From the NCBI GenBank assembly GCA_038251405.1, contig JBBSBH010000004.1, positions 1-64,000 of the forward strand: a DNA stretch of 64,000 bases, given 5' to 3'. The stretch's first letter is position 1. The number at the start of each line of letters is the position of its first letter. Shown here piece by piece: positions 8,486-17,367 of this stretch. The notes beneath the pieces are model-generated. The model had not been told where the DNA came from and searched no databases. It saw only the letters and a list, made by a program, of their open reading frames with translations. The position numbers were made by a program, and so were the translations under genes. The DNA comes from JADJLQ01 sp038251405 (GTDB taxonomy: Bacteria > Bacteroidota > Bacteroidia > Chitinophagales > Saprospiraceae).

Positions 8486-10750
8486 TAAAATTATTGTGAC
8501 ACCCCCCTTAAGAAAGAATGGTGACCCTGGTGTAAAATGTATTTCTTCAACGGGGTTTACTTCCGATTTCAATCTTGAAAGCGTAGCAAACTGGGTTTCG
8601 TTCCATTTGGTATTGAATAAATTCTCAATTCTAATGTGAAAATTTATCTTTTTCAGTTGATAAGATGCTGCCAGATCATTTACGAAGTAACTTTTAGCCA
8701 CAATGGAATTGTCTTCTGTGGCGGGTCTGTCTGATAAATATCTATAACTAGCTGATAAATTCCAATTATTCTGCTTGAAAGTAACCGTACCCATGCTGGC
8801 AACCACCGGTGCTAAAGGGATAAATTTATTATTGAAATCATTGTCCCGGTTCCGACCATGAGCGTAATTAATATCAAAATTGCAAAATAACCAATCAATA
8901 GGTTGATAGCGAATACTAAGATCAGTACCGATTCTCCTGGTTCGGCCACTAGGCTCTATTACTCCTTCATCACCCACATATACAAACTCCTGCTGCAAAT
9001 CCAACCACCATAGTGCAGCATTGATAATTAAGTTACTGGTTGGCTTTACTATAGTGCCCAGATCAGCTCCTGTAGCAGCCGGTAGTATATGATTAGTGTT
9101 ATTTTCCAGTACTACTCGTGCATCGTTGGAGTGAAATCCTATACCCATCTTTAAATAATATTGCAACGATGCCTTTGCCTGATACACCAGATTTAGTTTT
9201 GGGCTCCATCTTCCTTTTAAAGTATGGAGGTTTTGCTCATTCAGTTTATCCTGATAATCAAAATAGAACTGATCATACCTCAATGAAGGGTTAATCAGGA
9301 ATTTTCCCAAATCCCAACTCAGATCAGTAAAAGCAAAAGCATTTAACTCATGAATATTACCGAATCTATAAGTCTTTAGTGTGGTGTCCCTGTCCTTGGT
9401 GTGCGACAATTGGTTCTCTAAAATGTCATCATACCTCAAGCCTGTACCTGCTTTCCAGGAAAAGGATCTATCCCCATAATATTTTTTATGCGTTAATGTA
9501 GAGGAGTAACCACTTACATATCGATTTTCCTTTTGTCGTATCTGATCTCCATTCAATGGATCATTTAAATAGAAAGTGAAATTGGAAAATAAGTCAAAAT
9601 CATAGTGGCTTACGAAAGCGGTCTGATTCAAAGAAAACCCATTGCCTATTTTTGACTCCAATTTGGCAATGAAATTTTGTCGGGAAGTTTTTCCACCTTC
9701 GGTATTATCGATAGCACCAAATCTATCTATCATATGTGACTCCACAGCACGAGTAGGCACCTGGCCAGAAGCATTCCACTTACTTGAAAACTGAGAAGCG
9801 GTAAGGGTCAATGTATGCTTTGCATTTAATTTAGTCTGTAATCTACCCATGAAATTGGCCCGATAAAAATTCTGAGGACTATCAAACCAACCGTCGCTGT
9901 GGTTATATTCGCTAGCCAGGTAACTGCTGGTTTTATCATTATTCAATAGATTGATAAACGCAGCCATTCTGTAAGAATTGAATTGGCCCCCTTCTAATGC
10001 AATGGACGAATGATCTAATCTGTTCTTAAGATTAAAATTTACATAAGCAGCCGTGGTAAAATCTCCTTTATCAGCATAGTAAGGCCCTTTTCCAAATTCA
10101 ATTTTTTCAATGGTCTCAGGAATAATGAAATGGAGATCTGCGTAGCCTTGACCGTGAGCATGTGAAACCATATTTATCGGCATTCCATCTACAGCTACAC
10201 TCACATCAGTCCCGTGATCCACATCAAATCCTCTCAAAAATAATTGTTCAGCTTTTCCACCTCCAGAATGCTGCCCAATGAACAAACCAGGCACGGTACG
10301 CAGTATCTCCTGAGATGAAGACACTGGCTTGATGTTTAAATCTATATCCGAAACTACATTAGTAGCTTTTACACTATGAGTAACGGTTACCTGGCTCAAA
10401 CTAAATGCAGCTGGTTCTAATTGAATGGTAGGGTGCGCCTTAAAAGATGGATTAATGACTTGCGTGAATGATTGATAACCCAAATAATGAATGCTAACCG
10501 TATCTGCGTTATAAGTATGTACATAATGTCCATAAATATCTGTTACACCGATCATGGTTCCATCTGTTGAATGGATGGTGGCCCCTATAAGCGGCTCTCT
10601 TTTTTCATCTTGTATAGTAATGTTCACGGTTTGACCAAATACCTTAAAAAGCAAAACCAAACAAATGAAGGAGAGCATTACTCTCTTGATGGGAAGGGTC
10701 ACTTTAATTTTAGTCGTATTAGTCATTCTAAATTTATATACGATTTTCAT
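8483..10750 (-). CDS. TonB-dependent outer-membrane receptor
   Basis: Outer-membrane beta-barrel for energy-dependent uptake, about 755 residues. After a signal peptide (hydrophobic stretch SFICLVLLFKVFG) come an N-terminal carboxypeptidase-regulatory-like domain (TIQDEKREPLIGATI, with GYQSF), a plug domain (ILRTVPGLFIGQHSGGGKAE, LRGFDVDHGTD, IEKIEFGKGPYYADKG) and a barrel ending in the usual aromatic/hydrophobic strand. The plug has a His-rich stretch (VSHAHGQGYADLH) that might touch a metal ligand (inference). The substrate is unknown; no SusD partner is present, which argues against a polysaccharide system. The ATG at 10750 is chosen because a TAnnTTTG element lies 14 nt upstream. Energy could come from the ExbB/ExbD/TonB set at 23-25 kb. 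Confidence 0.9.
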   Translation of the reverse strand: MKIVYKFRMTNTTKIKVTLPIKRVMLSFICLVLLFKVFGQTVNITIQDEKREPLIGATIHSTDGTMIGVTDIYGHYVHTYNADTVSIHYLGYQSFTQVINPSFKAHPTIQLEPAAFSLSQVTVTHSVKATNVVSDIDLNIKPVSSSQEILRTVPGLFIGQHSGGGKAEQLFLRGFDVDHGTDVSVAVDGMPINMVSHAHGQGYADLHFIIPETIEKIEFGKGPYYADKGDFTTAAYVNFNLKNRLDHSSIALEGGQFNSYRMAAFINLLNNDKTSSYLASEYNHSDGWFDSPQNFYRANFMGRLQTKLNAKHTLTLTASQFSSKWNASGQVPTRAVESHMIDRFGAIDNTEGGKTSRQNFIAKLESKIGNGFSLNQTAFVSHYDFDLFSNFTFYLNDPLNGDQIRQKENRYVSGYSSTLTHKKYYGDRSFSWKAGTGLRYDDILENQLSHTKDRDTTLKTYRFGNIHELNAFAFTDLSWDLGKFLINPSLRYDQFYFDYQDKLNEQNLHTLKGRWSPKLNLVYQAKASLQYYLKMGIGFHSNDARVVLENNTNHILPAATGADLGTIVKPTSNLIINAALWWLDLQQEFVYVGDEGVIEPSGRTRRIGTDLSIRYQPIDWLFCNFDINYAHGRNRDNDFNNKFIPLAPVVASMGTVTFKQNNWNLSASYRYLSDRPATEDNSIVAKSYFVNDLAASYQLKKINFHIRIENLFNTKWNETQFATLSRLKSEVNPVEEIHFTPGSPFFLKGGVTIIL

Positions 10751-10764
10751 TGGGGAATTGGATT

Positions 10765-10772
10765 CAAAATTA
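10765..10772 (-). promoter_or_regulatory. Promoter of the TonB-receptor/sigma/anti-sigma unit
   Basis: Minus-strand TAATTTTG, exact TAnnTTTG, with 14 nt to the ATG at 10750. It lies just downstream of a terminator hairpin, which implies a transcript separate from the DUF4331/TPR genes. Confidence 0.6.
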
Positions 10773-10809
10773 AAATAGGAAAATAAGATAATGGGCAATG
10801 CTTTTTTTT

Positions 10810-10839
10810 AAAAATGGGCTGAATTATCAGCTCAGCCCA
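10810..10839 (-). terminator. Rho-independent terminator after the TPR lipoprotein gene
   Basis: An 8-bp perfect stem (TGGGCTGA with TCAGCCCA, 10815-10822 and 10832-10839) with a 9-nt loop, followed on the minus strand by five T. It ends the DUF4331-TPR transcript before the receptor promoter. Confidence 0.7.
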
Positions 10840-10899
10840 ACTTCAATTAAAAACCCTAAAATACCAATCTCAAAATATTGATTGAGTAAAAACGATTTT

Positions 10900-12063
10900 T
10901 CAAATTTTCTCTACCATAGATTTAGCATGGTGCTCAGTAGCTTTGGTTACGTTTCCCATTTTAGTATACAAGTCAGTAAGGAATTTGTTTACCTCTACAT
11001 TATTTGGTCGTATTTCGTATTCTTTCAAGCCATATTGAAGTGCCTTTTGCTCATCGCCAAATAATTGATCATATACGCGCGCATAGGTAAGGTCCATTTT
11101 ATGGCCCGCTTTTTCATCAGCTTGCAACATGGTCAACACTTCTTTGGCTATCTGCATTGATTCATCTTCTTTTCCTTGCTTTGTTTTGATCTCAGACTTC
11201 AAAATATAAAAACTCACTTCAGGCATCAGGGCGATTGCCTGATCAATTCTTTTTTCTGCACTATCCAATTTATTGGTATTCATTTCCTGCTCTGCAATGG
11301 CAGCCATAGCAAACGCATAATTTGGTCTTTCATCCAATATTTTATGAAATTGATACAATGCCTGTAATGTATCTCCTTTCTTTTTATAAAGGTTGCCTAA
11401 TTGTAATCTGGTCCAGGCAGTTTCTTCATAGCCCGGGTACCCTGATTCGACAGCCTGCTTCATTGCTTCAATAGCTCCATCGAGATCCCCATAGATTTCT
11501 CTCAGGTAACTTACGCGGGAATATGATCTCAGGTCAGGCCGGATAGAAACCATTTTATCAGCCATTTCCACGGCTTCTTTATAATTACCTAATTCCACAT
11601 TGGCATCTACTAATGCACCATAAATCTGAGAATTGTATGCATTTATTTTGATAGCTTCCTGTGCTGTATTTTTTGCGTTTTCAAATTGGTGTAATGACAG
11701 TTGAACGGAGGCTTTATCAGACATAGCTCTGAATTGATAATCCTTATTTTCTTTGCCCATCATTTGGCCTTGTTCGATTAATTTTAAGGCGAGCGGATAA
11801 TAGTGACCATGCTCTCCGGTTACTCTTGCTTCTACCATAAACAGTTCTGCCATTTCTATATAGGCTTTTGGATCATTTGGTTTTAATCGAATGGTTTCTG
11901 CCAATTTGGTATACAGATTGTGCATGTTTTCCCATTCTTTGCCATTTCTTAGAGATTCTTTCCTCTCAATAAGTGGGTATTCTTGGCTAATGTCTTTTGT
12001 CTTTTCATTTTTACAATTACTCAGTAATAGAGCAATAAATGATATATAAATTAGAATTTTCAT
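10900..12063 (-). CDS. TPR-repeat lipoprotein of the DUF4331 block
   Basis: The protein has 387 residues. A lipoprotein signal peptide ends at Cys17 (LLLSNC), followed by KNEK. The rest is tetratricopeptide repeats (about six, from residue 45 on, for example NPKAYIEMAELFM, AIKINAYNSQIYGALVDANVELGNY, PNYAFAMAAIAEQEM). TPR solenoids bind other proteins, so it may be a scaffold or co-receptor on the periplasmic or outer face (inference). It lies between the DUF4331 genes and the TonB receptor on the same strand and ends at a terminator. No enzyme motif is visible. Confidence 0.82.
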   Translation of the reverse strand: MKILIYISFIALLLSNCKNEKTKDISQEYPLIERKESLRNGKEWENMHNLYTKLAETIRLKPNDPKAYIEMAELFMVEARVTGEHGHYYPLALKLIEQGQMMGKENKDYQFRAMSDKASVQLSLHQFENAKNTAQEAIKINAYNSQIYGALVDANVELGNYKEAVEMADKMVSIRPDLRSYSRVSYLREIYGDLDGAIEAMKQAVESGYPGYEETAWTRLQLGNLYKKKGDTLQALYQFHKILDERPNYAFAMAAIAEQEMNTNKLDSAEKRIDQAIALMPEVSFYILKSEIKTKQGKEDESMQIAKEVLTMLQADEKAGHKMDLTYARVYDQLFGDEQKALQYGLKEYEIRPNNVEVNKFLTDLYTKMGNVTKATEHHAKSMVEKI

Positions 12064-12094
12064 TTTGATGATATTTTAATTGAAGTTTTTAAAG

Positions 12095-12125
12095 AATACT
12101 CCGGCAGTTGGCATGCCGGAGTATT
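12095..12125 (-). terminator. Strong hairpin between a DUF4331 gene and the TPR gene
   Basis: A 12-bp perfect stem (12095-12106 with 12114-12125, core CTCCGGCA/TGCCGGAG) and a 7-nt loop, 21 nt after the DUF4331 stop. On the minus strand it is followed by only CTTT, so it may be a leaky terminator or an mRNA-stabilising processing hairpin. Confidence 0.6.
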
Positions 12126-12146
12126 TAAAGGGACAAAACAGAGTGA

Positions 12147-14195
12147 TTATAATTTGCTGATTTTTACTACTTCGAATTTTTTAGATTTCTCGTCAGCTAC
12201 TTTGATAAAATATTGGCCAGCAGGTTGGGTGTTAGCATTCATCCAATTGATGGTATGAACACCTTCCGACAGATCACCTCTAAATATTTTATCTACCATT
12301 TTACCGGAGATATCATACGCTTCTATTTGGAATCTGCCAGCCTGGCTGATGTCCAGTTTAATTTGCATTCTTTCAGTGAATGGATTTGGATATGGGCTTA
12401 CATCGAATTTTATATTCGCAGTAGTCACCGCAGGAGTACTAAATCCTAAGAAAGAAGTTCTGCTTTCAGGCTTGTTAGAAACAAACTGTACTAACTCACC
12501 TCCGCACTCACTGTCACCAGCCCAGGGCAACGCTACATAGGGGAAACCGGTTCTGAAAGGGGCATCGTTTTTCTCTACTCCAGTGGAATAGGTAAGCACT
12601 TTTACCAGGTTAGGAGTCACAGGACTTTCACCAGTGACATAGTCATCATACCATAATCCTATTGCGGCAAGAGCGACACCTGATACAGCCATTAACTCAA
12701 TACGGGTAACATCATCTTCTAACCTTCTACCATTAGGGAAACCATCCATATTGGGGATCCACTGCAAATCAGCAGAGCCTGCATATTTTGGATCAGTAAG
12801 GCCAGCAACTGCTGCTGCTACTATGCCTAGAGGGCTAAAATCAGGGCTATTTCGTGGTGTAGGTTCTACTGCCATGTTTAACCTCAACATATCACCACCA
12901 TTTGGTAAAAAATTATTTATGAAAGGCTTTCCAGCAGCAAGAGGGTTACCATTTTTGCCAGTGGCCAATTGGTAAGGGATCACGTTAGGAACACCAGTGT
13001 GAAATATTGGCCAAAGATCTACTGATCTTGGCTTTCCAGGACCAGGGAGCAATAATGTACCGAAAACATTATCATCCAGGGCAGTACCTGCCAAAGCAGA
13101 ATTGCCTTTTAGTATATAAAGTCCATCATGACCATTACCAAAGTCAAAAGCACCAAGGCTTTTTCTCTGAATCCTAAGATTTTTTAATGAAGGTACAGCA
13201 CCACCAAACAGGCTGTCATCCATGTATAAGGCTAGTTCAGGATTGTAAAAGAAAGGATCAAGCAACGTATCTTTTAATTCATCGTAAGGCGTGATTGAAT
13301 TCCAATAATCTTTATAGCCAATAGGAATCACCGCTTCATTAGTCAAAGGCATGCCCAGTCTTGAAACTTGCACCCAATCACCGCTGTTAGATACTCCACC
13401 AGGAGTAAGTGTCTGCATTTTTTGTCTGCTGGCACTTGCCCATACACCGATTACATAATTTGGATCTAATATGGATGTAGGCTTTCTGGCAGCTTTATTA
13501 TTCAGTAAATAGCCCATTGGTATTTGAATGGCAATAGTGCTTACATTTTTACAAGCAAGGTTGTCGATAGATTTTCCAGCTTGTCTTGGGCTATCACCTA
13601 AATCAAATATACCACCCAGATCTACGAAGAATGGATCATCAGAATGACCTATGTAAAAGCGCTCACCGGTCTGTGCTTGATGTACTGCCTTGTTTACTAA
13701 GGCCTCATAGGTAGTATTTAAACCTACAGGTGATGAAATAGATCTGGCTCCGATATTAGGAGGAGTAGTCGCACCACCGGAATAAATAGATACAAATGAT
13801 TTTCCACCGTTATCACTTTTTTCTAAATCATAATACATTTTTAGGTTTTGTTTACCCAATCTGATATTAAAGAAAGTAGAAGGATCTTCATCTTTTCTGT
13901 AGAATCTAACTCTGTAAATAAGATCGTCTCCGGGAGTATTCACATTATTATCAATATGAATTTCGTAACGGATATTAGTGCCAAAATTGTAATAGTTTGG
14001 TCCACCCTGTGGCAGTTGACCGGGTACATATGTGGCTATTATAGTCACCATATTTCCTGGTGATCTGAAAGCATACACATCGACATTGTCAGCCAATGGA
14101 TCATCTGCTATCATGGGTGCTTCTCTATGCGAGGAAGCAGTAGCTAGGCCTAAAAAACCTATTAAAAATGCTATGGATAAATATATTTTTTTCAT
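12147..14195 (-). CDS. DUF4331 protein with type A T9SS sorting domain
   Basis: The protein has 682 residues. The signal peptide (about 1-20, ending ATA) is followed at once by the DUF4331 hallmark SSHREAP and DDPLADNVDVYAF. The DUF4331 domain fills residues about 21-595 (FGTNIRYEIHIDN, SRLGMPLTNEAVIP, GRRLEDDVTRIEL). The last ~80 residues (from about VSPYPNPF, with AYDISGKMV) match the Por secretion-system C-terminal sorting domain (TIGR04183), so the protein should be exported and anchored outside by the type IX system. DUF4331 has no established function known to me. It is 29 nt downstream of a paralogue that ends before this tail. Confidence 0.9.
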   Translation of the reverse strand: MKKIYLSIAFLIGFLGLATASSHREAPMIADDPLADNVDVYAFRSPGNMVTIIATYVPGQLPQGGPNYYNFGTNIRYEIHIDNNVNTPGDDLIYRVRFYRKDEDPSTFFNIRLGKQNLKMYYDLEKSDNGGKSFVSIYSGGATTPPNIGARSISSPVGLNTTYEALVNKAVHQAQTGERFYIGHSDDPFFVDLGGIFDLGDSPRQAGKSIDNLACKNVSTIAIQIPMGYLLNNKAARKPTSILDPNYVIGVWASASRQKMQTLTPGGVSNSGDWVQVSRLGMPLTNEAVIPIGYKDYWNSITPYDELKDTLLDPFFYNPELALYMDDSLFGGAVPSLKNLRIQRKSLGAFDFGNGHDGLYILKGNSALAGTALDDNVFGTLLLPGPGKPRSVDLWPIFHTGVPNVIPYQLATGKNGNPLAAGKPFINNFLPNGGDMLRLNMAVEPTPRNSPDFSPLGIVAAAVAGLTDPKYAGSADLQWIPNMDGFPNGRRLEDDVTRIELMAVSGVALAAIGLWYDDYVTGESPVTPNLVKVLTYSTGVEKNDAPFRTGFPYVALPWAGDSECGGELVQFVSNKPESRTSFLGFSTPAVTTANIKFDVSPYPNPFTERMQIKLDISQAGRFQIEAYDISGKMVDKIFRGDLSEGVHTINWMNANTQPAGQYFIKVADEKSKKFEVVKISKL

Positions 14196-14224
14196 TATTA
14201 ATTACTTTTAAGATTGAGAGAAAT

Positions 14225-15961
14225 TTATTCCTGACCATCCCAGGGATTAGCCAAGTATGGAAAAGTAGTTTTAAAAGGTTTGTCATTTTTTTCTACACCT
14301 GTAGTATAAGTCAACACCTTTACTAATCGGTCAGTTACTGGATTTGCGTCACCAGGTTTGTAATCATCATACCATAGGCCAATAGCCGCTAATGCAATCC
14401 CACCTACAGCTTGAAGTTCAATACGAGTCACATCATCTTCCAATCTTCTTCCATTAGGAAAACCATCCATATTAGGGATAGTCTGAATATCAGTAGTAGT
14501 GTTGAAAGCAGGGTCAGTAAGGCCTGCAACAGCAGCCGCTACGATGCCCATGGCGCTAAATGCAGCATCCGTACGGGATGTTACCGGAGTAGCCATGTTT
14601 AATCTCAACATATCACCACCACTTGGTAAAAAGTTATTGATAAAAGGTTTACCGGCAGCCAGAGGGTTGCCATTTTTACCAGTAGCTAATTGATATGGAA
14701 TAACATTAGGAACGCCGGTGTTAAATATTGGCCACAAATCAACTGATCGGGGCTTTCCGGCACCTGGTAGTAATAATGTTCCAAAAACCTTATCATCTAA
14801 AGCTGTACCATTCAATGCAGCATTCCCTTTAAGACCATAGAGACCATCTTTTCCATATCCAAAGTCAAAAGCTCCAAGGCTTTTTCTTTGAATTCGAAGC
14901 GGACTGAAACTAGGTACTGCTCCTCCGTATAAATCATCATCCATATAAAGTGACAATTCAGGATTGTAGAAATAATTGTCCATTTTGGTATCTGTGAAAT
15001 CATCATAAGGTGAAATAGAATTCCAATAATCTTTATCTTTAATAGCTATTACAGCTTCATTTGTCAAAGGCATACCTAACCTGGATACTTGTACCCAGTC
15101 ACCAGAATAGGTAGATTGCACTCCTTTATCTCCTAAAGTACGTATTGCCTGTCTGCTAGCACTAGCCCATACTCCGATCACATAGTTGGGATCTAAAATA
15201 TTTACAGGAGTAGCAGGAGCACCAGCCTTCAGCAATGCTGCAATAGGAATCTGGATAGCAATGGTATGAACATTGTATTTACCAAGTCCATCTCTGCTTT
15301 TATTGTCTTGTCTGGGCAAATTACCCAAATCAAATACACCACCTAAATCCACATAAAAAGGATCATCTACCGGCCCACAAAATACTTTTTCACCAGTAGA
15401 AGCTGTCATAATAGAAGAGCTTACCAATTGATCATAAGTAGTATTTAATCCTACTCCTGAAGTGATAGATCTCGGACCAATATTATTAGGAGGTACCGGG
15501 CCATCGCTTACCACAGCCGTAAATGTCTTACCACCATCAGTTGATTTGCTCATGGTATAAGTGGCTTTGATATTTTGTTTACCCAATCGAATATTGAAAA
15601 AAGTAGATGGATCTTCATTTACTCTTTTAAATTCAAAACGGTATACTATTTCATCACCAGGCTTTGAAGCATCATTGTCAATATGTATTTCATATCTGAT
15701 GTTCTCACCGAATGTATAATAGTTTGGACCACCAAAAGGCAATTCCGCGGGAATATAATTGGCTATGATGGTAATAGTGTTTGGGTCATCTGGGCTTCGA
15801 AAAGCGTACAGGTCAGTATTATCGGCAAGTGGGTCATTGGCGATGAGCGGAGCTTCGCGATGGCTACTTGCATACAATTGAGCGCTCAAAGCACTCAGTA
15901 GTAAAAAAAATAAAGTCTTCATTTTATCGAGACTTCGGCGATGTTTTTTGGATTGATCCAT
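14225..15961 (-). CDS. DUF4331 protein without sorting domain
   Basis: The protein has 578 residues and is a close paralogue of the next gene (shared blocks include GKPRSVDLWPIF, NVIPYQLATGKNGNPLAAG and NFLPxGGDMLRLNMA). A signal peptide ends LYA, again directly followed by SSHREAPLIANDPLADNTD. It stops where the paralogue's sorting tail would begin, so after Sec export it should stay in the periplasm or reach the surface by another route. An inner ATG at 15922 would give a more typical signal peptide than the ATG used here. First gene of the minus-strand DUF4331 block. Acidic and Asn-rich motifs with a conserved His suggest metal or ligand binding (inference only). Confidence 0.88.
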   Translation of the reverse strand: MDQSKKHRRSLDKMKTLFFLLLSALSAQLYASSHREAPLIANDPLADNTDLYAFRSPDDPNTITIIANYIPAELPFGGPNYYTFGENIRYEIHIDNDASKPGDEIVYRFEFKRVNEDPSTFFNIRLGKQNIKATYTMSKSTDGGKTFTAVVSDGPVPPNNIGPRSITSGVGLNTTYDQLVSSSIMTASTGEKVFCGPVDDPFYVDLGGVFDLGNLPRQDNKSRDGLGKYNVHTIAIQIPIAALLKAGAPATPVNILDPNYVIGVWASASRQAIRTLGDKGVQSTYSGDWVQVSRLGMPLTNEAVIAIKDKDYWNSISPYDDFTDTKMDNYFYNPELSLYMDDDLYGGAVPSFSPLRIQRKSLGAFDFGYGKDGLYGLKGNAALNGTALDDKVFGTLLLPGAGKPRSVDLWPIFNTGVPNVIPYQLATGKNGNPLAAGKPFINNFLPSGGDMLRLNMATPVTSRTDAAFSAMGIVAAAVAGLTDPAFNTTTDIQTIPNMDGFPNGRRLEDDVTRIELQAVGGIALAAIGLWYDDYKPGDANPVTDRLVKVLTYTTGVEKNDKPFKTTFPYLANPWDGQE

Positions 15962-15997
15962 TTTTTAGTTGTTTTAATTAAGTGATATATGACTTAC

Positions 15998-16029
15998 GGT
16001 AAGTAATCCATTTTGGATTCTTCTTAACC
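15998..16029. promoter_or_regulatory. Imperfect palindrome upstream of the DUF4331 block
   Basis: A core inverted repeat AATCC-ATTTT-GGATT (16005-16019) is flanked by GGTAAG on the left and CTTAACC on the right. It lies 37-68 nt before the first DUF4331 start, next to a one-mismatch -7 element on the minus strand (TTTATTTG, 16029-16036). It could be an operator or leader hairpin; evidence is weak. Confidence 0.25.
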
Positions 16030-16110
16030 AAATAAACTCTTAAAATGTTTAAAAAAATTAATTAAGAAAAAAATATTTACATACACATTACACTTATTCA
16101 TAATATTTAT

Positions 16111-16118
16111 TATATTTG
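16111..16118 (+). promoter_or_regulatory. Promoter of the small secreted protein gene
   Basis: TATATTTG, exact TAnnTTTG. A TTG codon at 16116 lies inside it and cannot be the start. ATG codons follow at 16140 and 16188. Confidence 0.6.
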
Positions 16119-16187
16119 ATTTACAATAACATAGGTAATATGCAACTAGCTAATACACAACTATTATCAAAATCAAAAAATTCTTAT

Positions 16188-16589
16188 ATGAAAAAAGTAA
16201 TACCCCCCGTACTTTTTTTCCTTTCTACAGTATTTACACTTCAAGCTCAAAACCTGAAGACCACGAAACCTTTGAATACCAATTCAAATTTGACCATGAA
16301 TTCAGTAAAGGTGCAGGCTCCATTTTTAGTCATTCACAAAGAAAAAGATAGTCCATTCGAAATCTACCAGGACTTAATTCAGGATGAATTAGTGATCCGA
16401 CTGAAAAATCAATTTGATGTATTAAGGTTTACCATCAGAGATGAAGCTGGTAATTCTTTGCCTATTAAAGGCAAGCAGGATAAAACTGAAGTACATGCTG
16501 ATCTTAAAACCTTAGTAAATGGCAAGTACCGCCTTATCGTAGATCGAAATGATCAGAAAATATTTACTGAATTTTTCCTGAATAGATAA
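16188..16589 (+). CDS. Small secreted protein of unknown function
   Basis: The protein has 133 residues from the ATG at 16188. That start gives a clean signal peptide (MKKVIPPVLFFLSTVFTLQAQ region); an in-frame ATG at 16140 would add a 16-residue polar extension and also fits the promoter. The mature part (about 110 residues) looks like one small beta domain, with FEIYQDLIQDELVIRLKN and FTIRDEAGNSLPIKGK resembling an extracellular Ig-like or secretion-tail fold. I do not recognise the family. It is monocistronic with its own promoter and a clear terminator, and diverges from the DUF4331 block. Confidence 0.7.
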   Translation: MKKVIPPVLFFLSTVFTLQAQNLKTTKPLNTNSNLTMNSVKVQAPFLVIHKEKDSPFEIYQDLIQDELVIRLKNQFDVLRFTIRDEAGNSLPIKGKQDKTEVHADLKTLVNGKYRLIVDRNDQKIFTEFFLNR

Positions 16590-16615
16590 AATAAAAATCC
16601 CCCCGATTATAATTG

Positions 16616-16647
16616 GCCTCACAGACAGTTGTTTTGTGAGGCTTTTT
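16616..16647 (+). terminator. Rho-independent terminator after the small secreted protein
   Basis: An 8-bp perfect stem (GCCTCACA with TGTGAGGC, 16616-16623 and 16635-16642), an 11-nt loop, then five T (16643-16647). Confidence 0.85.
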
Positions 16648-16677
16648 CTATTTCTGGGATTAAAGCAGCAATCCACG

Positions 16678-17367
16678 TTAATTAATTGATGCAGAAATTA
16701 CACATTGTACAAATAAATCTTTTGGGCCAAAATAATACTGAATATTCTTAAACCCTGCTTCAGAGAATATTGAAATAGCATGGTTTTTAGACTTTATCCT
16801 GGTAATTTCAGGAGGATGTAGTTGCACCCTTTGACGAAAGACTTTATGGAGTAAAAAATGTGCAAAGTCTAAAACTTTCACACTGAGACCAAAAACCGGA
16901 GGCCAATAAATTACAATTTTACCAGTTGGTTTTAATATCCTTTTAAATTCGACTAATATATTTTGAATTTCTTCAGGGGTAAAATGCTCCATTACGCCTA
17001 AATTGTAAATTCCGTCAAACATTTCATTCTCAAATTCTGTTTGAAATATACTTCCCAAAATAGTAGTGGCTCTATTCCCATTATTCAATTTATATTGGTT
17101 CAATGCTTGCTCCGAGATATCCAGAGCAGTAACTTTATAGTCATTCAAAATAAATGAATCTACTTGTCCTCCACCACAACCAGCATGTAATAAGGTGCAA
17201 TGCAAATTAAAATTCTTCTTAGAAAAATAAGATACGTACTTTCTTAAAAAAAAATCCCGATAAGCTGAAGCTATAAAATCATAAATCTTTTTTGTTTTTA
17301 TACTTTTGCTCCCCCAATACTCATCCCAATCCTTCTGATCCCTTAATTCCTTAGAGTTTAACTTCAT
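16678..17367 (-). CDS. Class I SAM-dependent methyltransferase
   Basis: The protein has 229 residues with a Rossmann methyltransferase core: motif I LHAGCGGGQVDSF (about 57-69), the acidic end of strand 2 in VTALDISEQAL, and motif IV/post-motif YNLGVMEHF. It resembles UbiE/Methyltransf_11-type enzymes; the acceptor is unknown. The ATG overlaps the glycosyltransferase stop codon by 4 nt, so the two are translationally coupled, which suggests the acceptor is a lipid-linked or glycan product of that enzyme (inference). Confidence 0.85.
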   Translation of the reverse strand: MKLNSKELRDQKDWDEYWGSKSIKTKKIYDFIASAYRDFFLRKYVSYFSKKNFNLHCTLLHAGCGGGQVDSFILNDYKVTALDISEQALNQYKLNNGNRATTILGSIFQTEFENEMFDGIYNLGVMEHFTPEEIQNILVEFKRILKPTGKIVIYWPPVFGLSVKVLDFAHFLLHKVFRQRVQLHPPEITRIKSKNHAISIFSEAGFKNIQYYFGPKDLFVQCVISASIN

